Part shown: in pieces, positions 7,880 to 14,469 of the stretch
Numbering within the stretch: position 1 is the first letter of the stretch
Layout of the letters: each line of letters begins with the position of its first letter
From: Hypericibacter adhaerens
GTDB lineage: Bacteria; Pseudomonadota; Alphaproteobacteria; Dongiales; Dongiaceae
Assembly (NCBI RefSeq): GCF_008728835.1
Contig: NZ_CP042582.1
Span: 1,054,001 to 1,118,000, forward strand
Direction: 5' to 3'
DNA: 64,000 nucleotides
The notes under the pieces: generated by a model
Seen by the model: the letters and a program-made list of their open reading frames with translations, nothing else
The model's database searches: none
What the model was told of the DNA's origin: nothing
Program-made: the position numbers and the translations under genes

Positions 7880-8566
7880 ATGGCACGCAGAGCCAGAGCG
7901 CGACGCACCGGTCGAGGCGCCCGCACCGAAGGAGGCCCGCAGCGCGCCGGCGCCCGGCGGCGGGCGGGATCGCGGTCGGCCGAGGCCGGCGGCGCCAAGG
8001 GCTTCGGCCCCGCGGTCGATGCCGCGCTCGCCCTGGCCGAACGCCAGCCCTGGGCCCGAATCACCCTCACCGACATCGCGTCCGAAGCGGGCTTTTCGCT
8101 CGCGGCCCTGATGCAGGAGTTTCCGTCCAAGGCCGCGATCCTGGCCGCCTTCCAGCGCGGGATCGACCAGGCGGTGCTGGCGGCCGGCGAGGTCGGGGAG
8201 GGCAGTGCCCGCGACCGGCTGTTCGAGCTTCTGATGCGCCGCCTGGAAGCCCTGAAGCCGCATCGCAAGGCGCTGGCCTCGATCGCGGCCGCGGCTCCCC
8301 AGGATCCCGCCGGCATCCTTTGCGGCTGGGGCCGGCTGTTGCACGCGATGGGCACCACCCTGACGCTCGCCGGGCTTTCGGCCGAGGGCCTGCCGGGCCT
8401 CGTTCGCGCCAAGGGCCTGGCCGCGATCTATGGCTCGGTGCTGCCTGTTTTCTGGCGCGACGAGAGCGCCGATCTGTCGCGGACCATGGCCGCCCTGGAC
8501 GGCCGGTTGCAGCGCGTCGAAACGGCCATGAGTTGGCTCAGGGGCCTCAGCAAAACCGCAACCTGA
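7880..8566 (+). CDS. TetR/AcrR-like transcriptional regulator
   Basis: A 228-residue protein. After a basic, Ala/Arg/Gly-rich N-terminal tail of about 45 residues comes a TetR-type helix-turn-helix: ITLTDIASEAGFSLAALMQEF then PSKAAILAAFQRGI. The C-terminal half is an all-helical ligand or dimer domain without recognisable specificity (RLFELLMRRLEALKPHRKAL). It lies 150 bp upstream of the phasin gene on the same strand. It could regulate polyhydroxyalkanoate granule genes, but nothing in the sequence shows which operators it binds. The N-terminal tail is unusually basic for the family; a later start is possible but no in-frame ATG precedes the HTH. Confidence 0.75.
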   Translation: MARRARARRTGRGARTEGGPQRAGARRRAGSRSAEAGGAKGFGPAVDAALALAERQPWARITLTDIASEAGFSLAALMQEFPSKAAILAAFQRGIDQAVLAAGEVGEGSARDRLFELLMRRLEALKPHRKALASIAAAAPQDPAGILCGWGRLLHAMGTTLTLAGLSAEGLPGLVRAKGLAAIYGSVLPVFWRDESADLSRTMAALDGRLQRVETAMSWLRGLSKTAT

Positions 8567-8607
8567 CATTCAATTTATTGAAACAACGAATTATTTTTCA
8601 TTTTTGT

Positions 8608-8616
8608 TGCAGCGCA
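8608..8616 (+). promoter_or_regulatory. Putative PhaR operator 1 (TGC-N3-GCA)
   Basis: TGCAGCGCA, within the longer palindrome TTGCAGCGCAA (8607-8617), lies 9 bp upstream of the phasin -35 hexamer. PhaR of Paracoccus and Rhodobacter binds TGC-N3-GCA-type sites at phasin promoters. No phaR gene is in the window, so the assignment rests on motif and position. Confidence 0.5.
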
Positions 8617-8625
8617 AAATAACCC

Positions 8626-8653
8626 TTGACGACGGCGGGCCAAGCGCCATATT
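8626..8653 (+). promoter_or_regulatory. Phasin promoter (-35 TTGACG, -10 CATATT)
   Basis: TTGACG at 8626-8631 and CATATT at 8648-8653 are separated by 16 bp. They sit in the only A/T-rich gap of this region and precede the ATG at 8716 by about 60 bp. A T-rich upstream segment (about 8572-8606) could act as an UP element. Sigma-70-like, predicted from sequence only. Confidence 0.55.
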
Positions 8654-8654
8654 G

Positions 8655-8663
8655 TGCACCGCA
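8655..8663 (+). promoter_or_regulatory. Putative PhaR operator 2 (TGC-N3-GCA)
   Basis: TGCACCGCA directly follows the -10 hexamer, covering the predicted transcription start; its centre is 47 bp from that of site 1. Binding here would block initiation, which fits repression that is relieved when PhaR moves to nascent polyester granules. Confidence 0.5.
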
Positions 8664-8715
8664 ACAAAGCACCGGTATCCCTCGGGCCCCCACCCCAAGT
8701 CGCGGAGAATTAACC

Positions 8716-9222
8716 ATGGCCAAGGCGCAAAACACTGTGTTCGACTATGAATTCCCCAAGCTGCCCGATTTCAGCCAGCTGCAGCAGGACTACAGCCGCT
8801 ATTTCGGCGATTTCAGCAAGATCTTCAGCAACGGCAAGTTCCCCGGCTTCGACGTCGAGGCGGCCATGACCTTCCAGCGCAAGAATTTCGAGGCGCTCAC
8901 CCAGGTCAACCAGGCGGCCCTCGAGAGCGTCCAGGCGCTGGCGAAGCGCCAGGCCGAGATCGCCCGCGAGGCGATCGAGAGCTACTCGAAGTTTGCCAAG
9001 GAAATCGGTGCCGTCAGCGCCGAGGACCGTTTCGCGAAGCAGGCCCAGGCCACGAAGGAGATCTTCGAGCAGGCCGTCGCGAACCTGAACGAGCTGCGTG
9101 AGCTCGCCCAGAAGTCGCAGGACAAGGTCGCGACCCTGATCAGCAAGCGCGTCAGCGACAACCTCGACGAGGTCAAGTCCGCTCTCCAGCCGAAGGCCAC
9201 GAACGGCGCGGCGAAGAACTAA
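8716..9222 (+). CDS. Phasin family protein (PHA granule-associated)
   Basis: A 168-residue amphipathic helical protein of the phasin_2 type, coating polyhydroxyalkanoate granules. The start at 8716 follows GGAGA at 8704-8708. The N-terminus has a short aromatic, hydrophobic segment (FDYEFPKLPDFSQ), then a long heptad-rich helix with the family signature: FQRKNFEALTQVNQAALESVQALAKRQ is the core, split here as FQRKNFEALTQVNQ and ALESVQALAKRQAEI. EAIESYSKFAKEIG follows and the Ala/Lys-rich tail is typical. A promoter with two possible PhaR sites precedes it, and a strong terminator follows, so it is a single-gene transcript. It implies the organism makes PHB/PHA, although no synthase gene is in the window. 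Confidence 0.92.
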   Translation: MAKAQNTVFDYEFPKLPDFSQLQQDYSRYFGDFSKIFSNGKFPGFDVEAAMTFQRKNFEALTQVNQAALESVQALAKRQAEIAREAIESYSKFAKEIGAVSAEDRFAKQAQATKEIFEQAVANLNELRELAQKSQDKVATLISKRVSDNLDEVKSALQPKATNGAAKN

Positions 9223-9251
9223 CACCCGATTTCAGTCGGTTCCTCCTCCCG

Positions 9252-9290
9252 GGACCGCTTCGCTCGACGGCGAAGCGGTCCTTTCTTTTT
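9252..9290 (+). terminator. Intrinsic terminator of the phasin gene
   Basis: A perfect 12-bp stem (GGACCGCTTCGC at 9252-9263 with its complement at 9270-9281) encloses a six-base loop and is followed by TTTCTTTTT (9282-9290). Confidence 0.92.
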
Positions 9291-9397
9291 GCGGGTTCGT
9301 CGTCGGCGCCGGCTTGCCATTTCGCCGAATAGGCAGGACGGCGATTTCTGCCTATGGTCCAGGAATCGGGCCGGATCGAACCGGAGGGGCCATCGCC

Positions 9398-9772
9398 ATG
9401 ACCGAGACCAGGAAGCCCACGGTGCCGCTGCTGCGCGCCACCATCACCTATGAGGATTTCGACCGGGTCGATATCCGCGTCGGCACCATCGTCGCGGTCG
9501 ATCCGTTCCCCGAGGCCCGGCGCCCGGCCTTCAAGCTGCAGGTCGATTTCGGTCCCGAGATCGGGACCCGGCGCACCTCGGCGCAAGTGACCAAGCACTA
9601 TCACCCGCAGACCCTGATCGGCCGCCAGGTGGCGGCGGTGGTGAACTTCCCGGCCAAGCAGATCGGCAAGTTCATGTCCGAGGTGCTGGTGCTGGGCTTC
9701 CCCGACCATGAAGGCGAGGTCGTCCTGATCGGCCCGGAACGCCCGGTGCCGAACGGGGGGAAGCTGTATTGA
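9398..9772 (+). CDS. csaA: CsaA-type tRNA-binding protein
   Basis: A 124-residue OB-fold protein of the CsaA family, related to the tRNA-binding domain of methionyl- and phenylalanyl-tRNA synthetases and reported as export chaperone-like in Bacillus. The start at 9398 follows GGAGGGG at 9382-9388. Signature segments are YEDFDRVDIRVGTIV at the first strands, KLQVDFGPEIGTRRTSAQVT, VAAVVNFPAKQIGKFMSEVLVL and the C-terminal PERPVPNGGKLY. Length is normal. A longer in-frame start at 9314 lacks a ribosome site. Convergent with the histidine kinase gene; an inverted repeat pair separates them. Confidence 0.92.
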   Translation: MTETRKPTVPLLRATITYEDFDRVDIRVGTIVAVDPFPEARRPAFKLQVDFGPEIGTRRTSAQVTKHYHPQTLIGRQVAAVVNFPAKQIGKFMSEVLVLGFPDHEGEVVLIGPERPVPNGGKLY

Positions 9773-9802
9773 GGCAGCCAGTAGACTCCCGCTTTCAATG
9801 AT

Positions 9803-9902
9803 CCCTTCCCCCCTTGTGGGGGAAGGTTAGGAAGGGGGGTGATCGTGGAACGCGATGGCTGCCCCACGCCCTCCCTGGCCCTCTCCCATCAGGGGGAGGG
9901 GA
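9803..9902. repeat. Inverted pair of REP-like hairpin elements (pair 3)
   Basis: Left copy 9803-9839 (CCCTTCCCCCCTTGTGGGGG stem plus TTAGGAAGGGGGG tail), right copy about 9867-9902 in the opposite orientation (tail CCCTCCCTGGCC, then a CTCTCCCATCAGGGGGAGGG hairpin). It lies between the convergent csaA and histidine kinase genes, tails inward. Confidence 0.7.
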
Positions 9903-9935
9903 TAATGAGAACCGGGGAGGGGATAACAGGGAACG

Positions 9936-11297
9936 CTAGACCGGCAGCCTGAGCAGCGCCCGCAAGCCGCCCATCGGCGAGCGGTCGAGCACGAGCTCGC
10001 CGCCATGGCTGCGCATCACGTCGCGAGCGATGGTGAGGCCGAGGCCGGTGCCGCCGGTCTCACGGTTGCGCGAGTTCTCGAGCCGGAAGAAGGGGCGGAA
10101 CACCTCCTCGCGCATCTCCTCGGGGATGCCGGGGCCGTCATCGTCGATCGTGATCTCGATCGCGGCGCCGACATAATCGGCGGCGATCGCGACCCGGCGC
10201 GCATGGCGCCGCGCATTGGCGATCAGGTTGTCGAGGCAGCGCCGGATCGCGTCGGGACGGATCGAGACCGGCATCGGTCCCTCGACCTTGAGCTCGACCG
10301 GCTGGCCCGCGCGCGCGGCCCCGTTGGCGACCTCGCGCAGCAGCTGGGCGAGATCGACGGGCTCGGGCTTGCCGGCGCTCTCGCCGCGGGCGAAGGCGAG
10401 ATAGCCCTCGACCATCTTGCCCATCTCCGCCACGTCGGCCCTGAGCTCGTTGACCTCGGCGCTCTCCGGCATCATGGCGAGCTCGAGCTTCATGCGGGTC
10501 AAGGGCGTGCGCAGATCGTGGCTGACGCCCGCCAGCATCTCGGTGCGCTGCTGGATCTGGCGCTGGATGCGGTCGCGCATCAGGTTGAAGGCGGCGCCCG
10601 CCTGGCGCACCTCCTCGGCCCCCCGCAGTTCGAAATCGGGCACGTCGTGGCCCTTGCCGAAGGCGTCGGCGGCCGCGGCCAGGCGCCGGATCGGGTGCAT
10701 CTGGGCGCGCATGAAGTAGGTCGCGGCGCCGAACAGCACCAGCGAGGTGCCCACCATCCAGAGGATGAAGACATAGGTCGTCGAGCTGAACAGCCGCTTG
10801 CGCGGCGCCACCACGCGCAGCACGCCTTCGGGCAGCTGCACATAGACCTCGACCAGGTTCTTGAGCGAGCGGCTGTCGATGAGGAAGGGCCGGTTGACCC
10901 GCGCATTGAGCGCGTTGGCGAGCTTGGCGTCGGTCAGCATCTGCTGCGCCAGGATCGGCTCGTTCGGCAGCACGGCACCGGGCATGAGCTCGGCATCGAG
11001 CAGCATCTTGTCGTGGGCGGTCTGGAAGATGCGCGGATAGTCCTGCGGCCCGTCGGCCATCTGCATCATCTCGATGATCATGCCGATATCGCCGCCCACG
11101 CCATAGGCGAGCTGGCGCGTCACCGTGTCCCAATGGTCGTCATAGAAGACCCAGGTCGCGATCACCTGCAGCATGATCAGCGGCGTCACGATGATCATGA
11201 CGGCGCGCCCGAAGAGCGAGCGCGGCAACACCGCGTTCCAGAGCCGCGCGAAATCGCGGACCGGCTGCTTGCGGCTGGGGAGGGCGGTCGTGGCCAT
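9936..11297 (-). CDS. EnvZ-type sensor histidine kinase
   Basis: A 453-residue membrane kinase. One N-terminal transmembrane segment (about 33-50, MIIVTPLIMLQVIATW), a periplasmic domain to about 180, a second membrane segment (FILWMVGTSLVLFGAATYF) and a HAMP domain containing HPIRRLAAAADAF come first. The H-box is GVSHDLRTPLTRMKLEL, the N-box RCLDNLIANARRHA, G1 DDDGPGIPEEM and G2 GGTGLGLTIARDV. It starts 3 bp after the stop of the OmpR-like regulator, its obvious partner. The periplasmic domain gives no recognisable ligand. In alphaproteobacteria such pairs often respond to envelope or acid stress, which is only a guess here. Confidence 0.93.
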   Translation of the reverse strand: MATTALPSRKQPVRDFARLWNAVLPRSLFGRAVMIIVTPLIMLQVIATWVFYDDHWDTVTRQLAYGVGGDIGMIIEMMQMADGPQDYPRIFQTAHDKMLLDAELMPGAVLPNEPILAQQMLTDAKLANALNARVNRPFLIDSRSLKNLVEVYVQLPEGVLRVVAPRKRLFSSTTYVFILWMVGTSLVLFGAATYFMRAQMHPIRRLAAAADAFGKGHDVPDFELRGAEEVRQAGAAFNLMRDRIQRQIQQRTEMLAGVSHDLRTPLTRMKLELAMMPESAEVNELRADVAEMGKMVEGYLAFARGESAGKPEPVDLAQLLREVANGAARAGQPVELKVEGPMPVSIRPDAIRRCLDNLIANARRHARRVAIAADYVGAAIEITIDDDGPGIPEEMREEVFRPFFRLENSRNRETGGTGLGLTIARDVMRSHGGELVLDRSPMGGLRALLRLPV

Positions 11298-11300
11298 GGC

Positions 11301-11990
11301 TCAATCCAGCCGCAGCATATAGCCGCGCCCGCGCACGGTCTGGAGATAGCGCGGGAAGCGCGGATCGGGCTCGATCTTGCGCCGCAGCCGCGTGATCTGC
11401 ACATCGACCGCCCGGCCGCTGCCCTCGGCCGAGGGCTGCTGCGACAGCTCCTCGCGGCTGACCGCCTGGCCGGCGCGCTGAGCCAGCGCCGCCAGGAGCT
11501 CGGCCTCGGCGGTGGTGAGCCGGATCTCGTCCTGGCCGCGCTTCAGCTCGCGCCGGTCGAGATCGAAGGCATGGGGGCCGAAACGCAGCAGCCGGCGCGG
11601 CGCCTGGGCCTCGCTGTCGCGGGTCCGGCGCAGCACGCTCTGGATCCGCAAGACCAACTCGCGCGGCTCGAACGGCTTGGCGAGATAATCGTCGGCGCCT
11701 TGCTCGAAGCCGGCGATGCGGTGCTGGGCCTCGCTCATCGCGGTCAGCAGCAGGATCGGCACGTTGCTTTCCTGCCGCAGGGACTGGGTGAATTGCAGGC
11801 CGCTTTCACCGGGCATCATGATGTCGCAGACGATGAGGTCGAAGGCGAGGCCGGCCAGACGCTCGCGCGCCTGCCGGGCGTCGGCCGCCGCGGTCACGCG
11901 GAAACCCTTGTCGGTGAGGTATTTGCGCAGAAGCTCCCGCAGCCGGTTGTCGTCGTCCACGACGAGGATGTGAGGCGCTTCGGCGGTCAT
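11301..11990 (-). CDS. OmpR-family response regulator
   Basis: A 229-residue two-domain regulator. The receiver has the acidic pair in LVVDDDNRLREL, phospho-acceptor Asp56 in LIVCDIMMPGESG, and the lysine in DDYLAKPFEPRELVLR. The C-terminal winged helix (about 130-228) includes RLTTAEAELLAALAQRAG and VDVQITRLRRKIEPDPRFP, ending with the wing TVRGRGYMLR. Typical length. It precedes its kinase by 3 bp, so both are made from one transcript. Target genes are not evident from the neighbourhood. Confidence 0.94.
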   Translation of the reverse strand: MTAEAPHILVVDDDNRLRELLRKYLTDKGFRVTAAADARQARERLAGLAFDLIVCDIMMPGESGLQFTQSLRQESNVPILLLTAMSEAQHRIAGFEQGADDYLAKPFEPRELVLRIQSVLRRTRDSEAQAPRRLLRFGPHAFDLDRRELKRGQDEIRLTTAEAELLAALAQRAGQAVSREELSQQPSAEGSGRAVDVQITRLRRKIEPDPRFPRYLQTVRGRGYMLRLD

Positions 11991-12071
11991 GGCCGCGGGA
12001 TTATAGGCCGGTGCGCCGGGGCCAAGCCAGCATGGCCGGGCTTCCCCGGGAAGCTCTCGGCAAGGCCCTCG

Positions 12072-12566
12072 TCAGGGCTGGCGGCGGGGCTGGGCGAGGA
12101 TGGCGCGATCCTCCTCATTGATCAGCCCCAGCAGCACCTTGCGGAACCCTTCGACCGCCTCGGCGCCGGCGCTGCGATAAGCCGCTGCCATCAGCGCCCG
12201 CTGGCGCTCCGACAGCCGGCGCTCCAGCTCCGCGCCCTTCTCGGTCAGCTCGAGCAGCCGCTGCCGGCGGTCCCGCTCTCCCGGCCGCTGGCTCACGAAG
12301 CCCTGCTCGACCAGGGCGCCCAGCACGCGCGACAGCGATTGCTTGGTGATCTTGAGGATCGCCAAGAGCTCCGACACGGTCATGCCGGGCTTGCGGCCGA
12401 CGAAATAGATGACCCGGTGATGGGCGCGGCCGAAGCCGTATTCCGCCAGCATCGCATCGGCGGTGAAGGTGAAATCGCGGTAGGCATAGAACAGCAGCTC
12501 CATGCCCTGGCGAAGATCCTCTTCGCGTAGGAACAAGGGGTTGGCAGGCGGTCGAGGATCAGCCAT
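12072..12566 (-). CDS. MarR-family transcriptional regulator
   Basis: A 164-residue winged-helix regulator. The recognition region is MTVSELLAILKITKQSLSRVLGALVEQG, quoted here as TVSELLAILKITKQSLSR, followed by the wing RPGERDRRQRLLELTEKG, both classic MarR features. N- and C-terminal helices form the dimer interface. A 21-bp inverted repeat (12591-12611) lies directly upstream, so autoregulation is likely. It is divergent from ilvE, which may share the operator. Ligand unknown. Confidence 0.9.
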   Translation of the reverse strand: MADPRPPANPLFLREEDLRQGMELLFYAYRDFTFTADAMLAEYGFGRAHHRVIYFVGRKPGMTVSELLAILKITKQSLSRVLGALVEQGFVSQRPGERDRRQRLLELTEKGAELERRLSERQRALMAAAYRSAGAEAVEGFRKVLLGLINEEDRAILAQPRRQP

Positions 12567-12590
12567 CGGATGGGGTCAGCCGCACCGGTT

Positions 12591-12611
12591 TATGTCAGTA
12601 ATATTGACATA
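12591..12611. promoter_or_regulatory. Perfect inverted repeat between marR and ilvE, likely MarR operator
   Basis: TATGTCA at 12591-12597 and TGACATA at 12605-12611 form a perfect 7-bp inverted repeat with a 7-bp spacer. It overlaps a TTGACA -35 hexamer (12604-12609), which has a TAAAAC -10 candidate at 12628-12633 (18-bp spacing) pointing toward ilvE. Size and position fit a MarR dimer site controlling the divergent pair. Confidence 0.6.
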
Positions 12612-12815
12612 TTTCCAGGTTTTCATCTAAAACTGGGCTTGATGCTGCTGCTAGTATAAGTGCAGCGGTTCATGCTGTCCCCGCGCAAAAGAATGCGTTC
12701 AACCGATTTTGCAGGTTGACCGGCGTTTATGGCTGGGAACCGTTTCGGGCGAGCCGGGGACGGGTCATGCGCCCGCGGGGAGCGGGCGCGGTTCAAGAGA
12801 AAGGTTACGAGAATC

Positions 12816-13715
12816 ATGAGTGTGTTGCCCTTCGACGATCGCGACGGCGTCATCTGGTTCGACGGCAAGCTGGTGCCCTGGCGCGAGGCGAAGATTCACG
12901 TACTCACCCACGCGCTGCACTACGCCTCCTGCGTGTTCGAAGGCGAGCGCGCCTATGACGGCCAGGTCTTCAAGCTGACCGAGCATAGCGAGCGGCTGGT
13001 GAAGTCGGCCGACCTGCTGGGGTTCAAGATTCCTTATGGCGTCGCCGAGATCGACGCCGCCACCAACCAGGTGTTGAAGGCGATGAACCTCAAGGACGCC
13101 TATGTGCGTCCGGTGGCTTGGCGCGGCAGCGAGATGATGGGCGTCTCGGCCCAGCAGAGCAAAATCCATCTCGCCATCGCGGTCTGGGAATGGCCGTCCT
13201 ACTTCTCGCCCGAGCTGCGCGAGAAGGGGATCAAGATCCAGTGGTCGAATTGGCGCCGGCCGGCGCCCGACACGGCCCCCACCGCGAGCAAGGCGGCCGG
13301 CCTCTACATGATCTGCACCCTCTCCAAGCATGAGGCGGAGCGCAACGGCTGTGCCGACGCGCTGATGCTCGACTATCGCGGCCAGGTCGCGGAATGCACC
13401 GGTGCGAACGTGTTCCTCGTCATCAATGGCGAGATCCACACGCCCAAGCCCGACTGCTTCCTCGACGGCATCACGCGGCGCACGGCGATCGAGCTCGCGC
13501 GCCGCCGCGGCATCAAGGTGATCGAGCGCGCGATCTTCCCGGACGATCTGAAGAAGGCGCAGGAATTCTTCATCACCGGGACCGCCGCCGAGGTGACGCC
13601 GGTGGGCGAGGTCGGCGAGCAGAAATTCACGGTCGGCGCGGTGACGCGCCAGATGATGGCGGATTACAGCGCCGAGGTGCGCAAGCCCGCGAGCCAGCGC
13701 AGCGCCGCCGAATAA
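12816..13715 (+). CDS. ilvE: Branched-chain amino acid aminotransferase
   Basis: A class IV PLP-dependent transaminase for Leu, Ile and Val. From ATG 12816 it is 299 residues. It contains WFDGKLVPWREAKIHVLTHA, YASCVFEGERAYDG, and the PLP lysine Lys159 in PTASKAAGLYMIC. The family signature is CTGANVFLVINGEIHTP followed by FLDGITRRTAIELAR. An upstream ATG at 12729 would add 29 residues without similarity and without a good ribosome site. It has its own terminator, and its promoter region carries the MarR-type palindrome, an unusual control for ilvE. Confidence 0.95.
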   Translation: MSVLPFDDRDGVIWFDGKLVPWREAKIHVLTHALHYASCVFEGERAYDGQVFKLTEHSERLVKSADLLGFKIPYGVAEIDAATNQVLKAMNLKDAYVRPVAWRGSEMMGVSAQQSKIHLAIAVWEWPSYFSPELREKGIKIQWSNWRRPAPDTAPTASKAAGLYMICTLSKHEAERNGCADALMLDYRGQVAECTGANVFLVINGEIHTPKPDCFLDGITRRTAIELARRRGIKVIERAIFPDDLKKAQEFFITGTAAEVTPVGEVGEQKFTVGAVTRQMMADYSAEVRKPASQRSAAE

Positions 13716-13736
13716 CGAACGAGACGCTTGCCAGCG

Positions 13737-13778
13737 AAAGGGCCGCGTCCCGACAGGGACGCGGCCCTTTCCGTTTGT
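13737..13778 (+). terminator. Intrinsic terminator of ilvE
   Basis: A 15-bp perfect stem, AAAGGGCCGCGTCCC (13737-13751) pairing with 13756-13770 around a GACA loop. The A-run/T-run arms and a CCGTTTG tail make it potentially bidirectional. Confidence 0.9.
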
Positions 13779-13843
13779 GCCGCGCGTTGCGCGCGTCGCC
13801 CGTTGCTCTCTTCATTCCCGGTTTCTCTTTTCATTCGAGGCCG

Positions 13844-13863
13844 CGCTGATACCGGTATCAGCG
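13844..13863. promoter_or_regulatory. LacI-family-like operator, perfect 20-bp palindrome
   Basis: CGCTGATACCGGTATCAGCG is a perfect palindrome with the central CG of LacI-family operators. No LacI-family gene is in the window. A second, slightly degenerate copy lies 108 bp downstream (centre to centre). Confidence 0.55.
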
Positions 13864-13953
13864 TGGAAGAATCCATCACGTGCGTGAACGATCGCGACCG
13901 TCGCATCGTGACTCCGTACGGAGCGCGCGAAGATCGTCGCCCGCGCGCATGCG

Positions 13954-13969
13954 CTGATACCGGTATCGA
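13954..13969. promoter_or_regulatory. Second LacI-family-like operator (core GATACCGGTATC)
   Basis: CTGATACCGGTATCGA keeps the 12-bp perfect core (13956-13967) of the first site but loses flanking symmetry. It is framed by two GCATGCG copies. Its distance from the first site, about ten helical turns, would allow repression by looping. Confidence 0.5.
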
Positions 13970-14051
13970 CACGCATGCGAACGCGCGAACGACATCGCAA
14001 ATGTCGCGCGACAAAAATCTCATCCGCATCGGAAACCCGCATCGGCTCGCG

Positions 14052-14082
14052 TTGACATTGCCGATGCAATTATCGCAATAAT
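14052..14082 (+). promoter_or_regulatory. Candidate promoter of the acetamidase–ABC operon
   Basis: A consensus TTGACA (14052-14057) and AATAAT (14077-14082, five of six matches to TATAAT) are 19 bp apart, slightly long. The spacer and -10 contain a tandem repeat, GCAATTATC then GCAATAATC (14066-14083), possibly an activator or repressor site. It would read through to the acetamidase start at 14470. Confidence 0.4.
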
Positions 14083-14172
14083 CGAAGCGCTGGTGATCGA
14101 GCCAAGAAAAACAAGCTCCGCCAGCAGAGATACCTGCATAAGCCGATATGCGGCCGGCAGGACGGGGGACGC

Positions 14173-14301
14173 ATGACGAACACCATCCGGAGCGGCGAAC
14201 GGGGATGGCGCCATGGCGAGGGCAGCCCGAGCCAATGCGCGGCCGGCAGCCTGAGCACCGACCTCTTCTACGGATCGCTCGGCGCCGGCGTTCTGCCCTA
14301 G
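14173..14301 (+). CDS. Possible 42-residue ORF upstream of the acetamidase gene
   Basis: ATG 14173 follows GGGGG at 14163-14168 and gives a 42-codon frame ending in TAG (14299-14301). The product has no recognisable domain. It lies between the candidate promoter and the first operon gene, so it could be a leader peptide or chance. Weak support. Confidence 0.15.
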   Translation: MTNTIRSGERGWRHGEGSPSQCAAGSLSTDLFYGSLGAGVLP

Positions 14302-14469
14302 GCCTCGTGCGACAAGGTCCGTCTTCCGCGCCTTCCTTGCTGTCGCAGAGCTCAGGACGTTGATGCACCGCCGCTCCACCGGGCGAAGCCTTCTTCCTTC
14401 ACGATATTGCCGCAAGGGCCGCTTGCTGCGCCCCGCCGCCCGGGCATTTCCCTTCCGCGGAGGAACAAT

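Larger units (their letters stand above)
13779..14469. other. 691-bp gene-poor regulatory region
   Basis: This stretch separates ilvE from the acetamidase operon and differs from its surroundings in being crowded with palindromes. It holds two TGATACCGGTATC-type sites, CTCCGTACGGAG (about 13911-13922), GACAT-N5-ATGTC (13991-14005), a TTGACA-type promoter (14052-14082), a tandem 9-bp repeat inside that promoter, and one weak small ORF (14173-14301). No RNA gene was recognised. Confidence 0.6.

Noticed and set aside
10005-12530. 841-codon open frame on the plus strand opposite the histidine kinase, regulator and marR
   Set aside because: High-GC antisense shadow: both genes on the minus strand have all family motifs, and this frame is rich in His/Ala/Gly/Asp/Arg with no recognisable domain.
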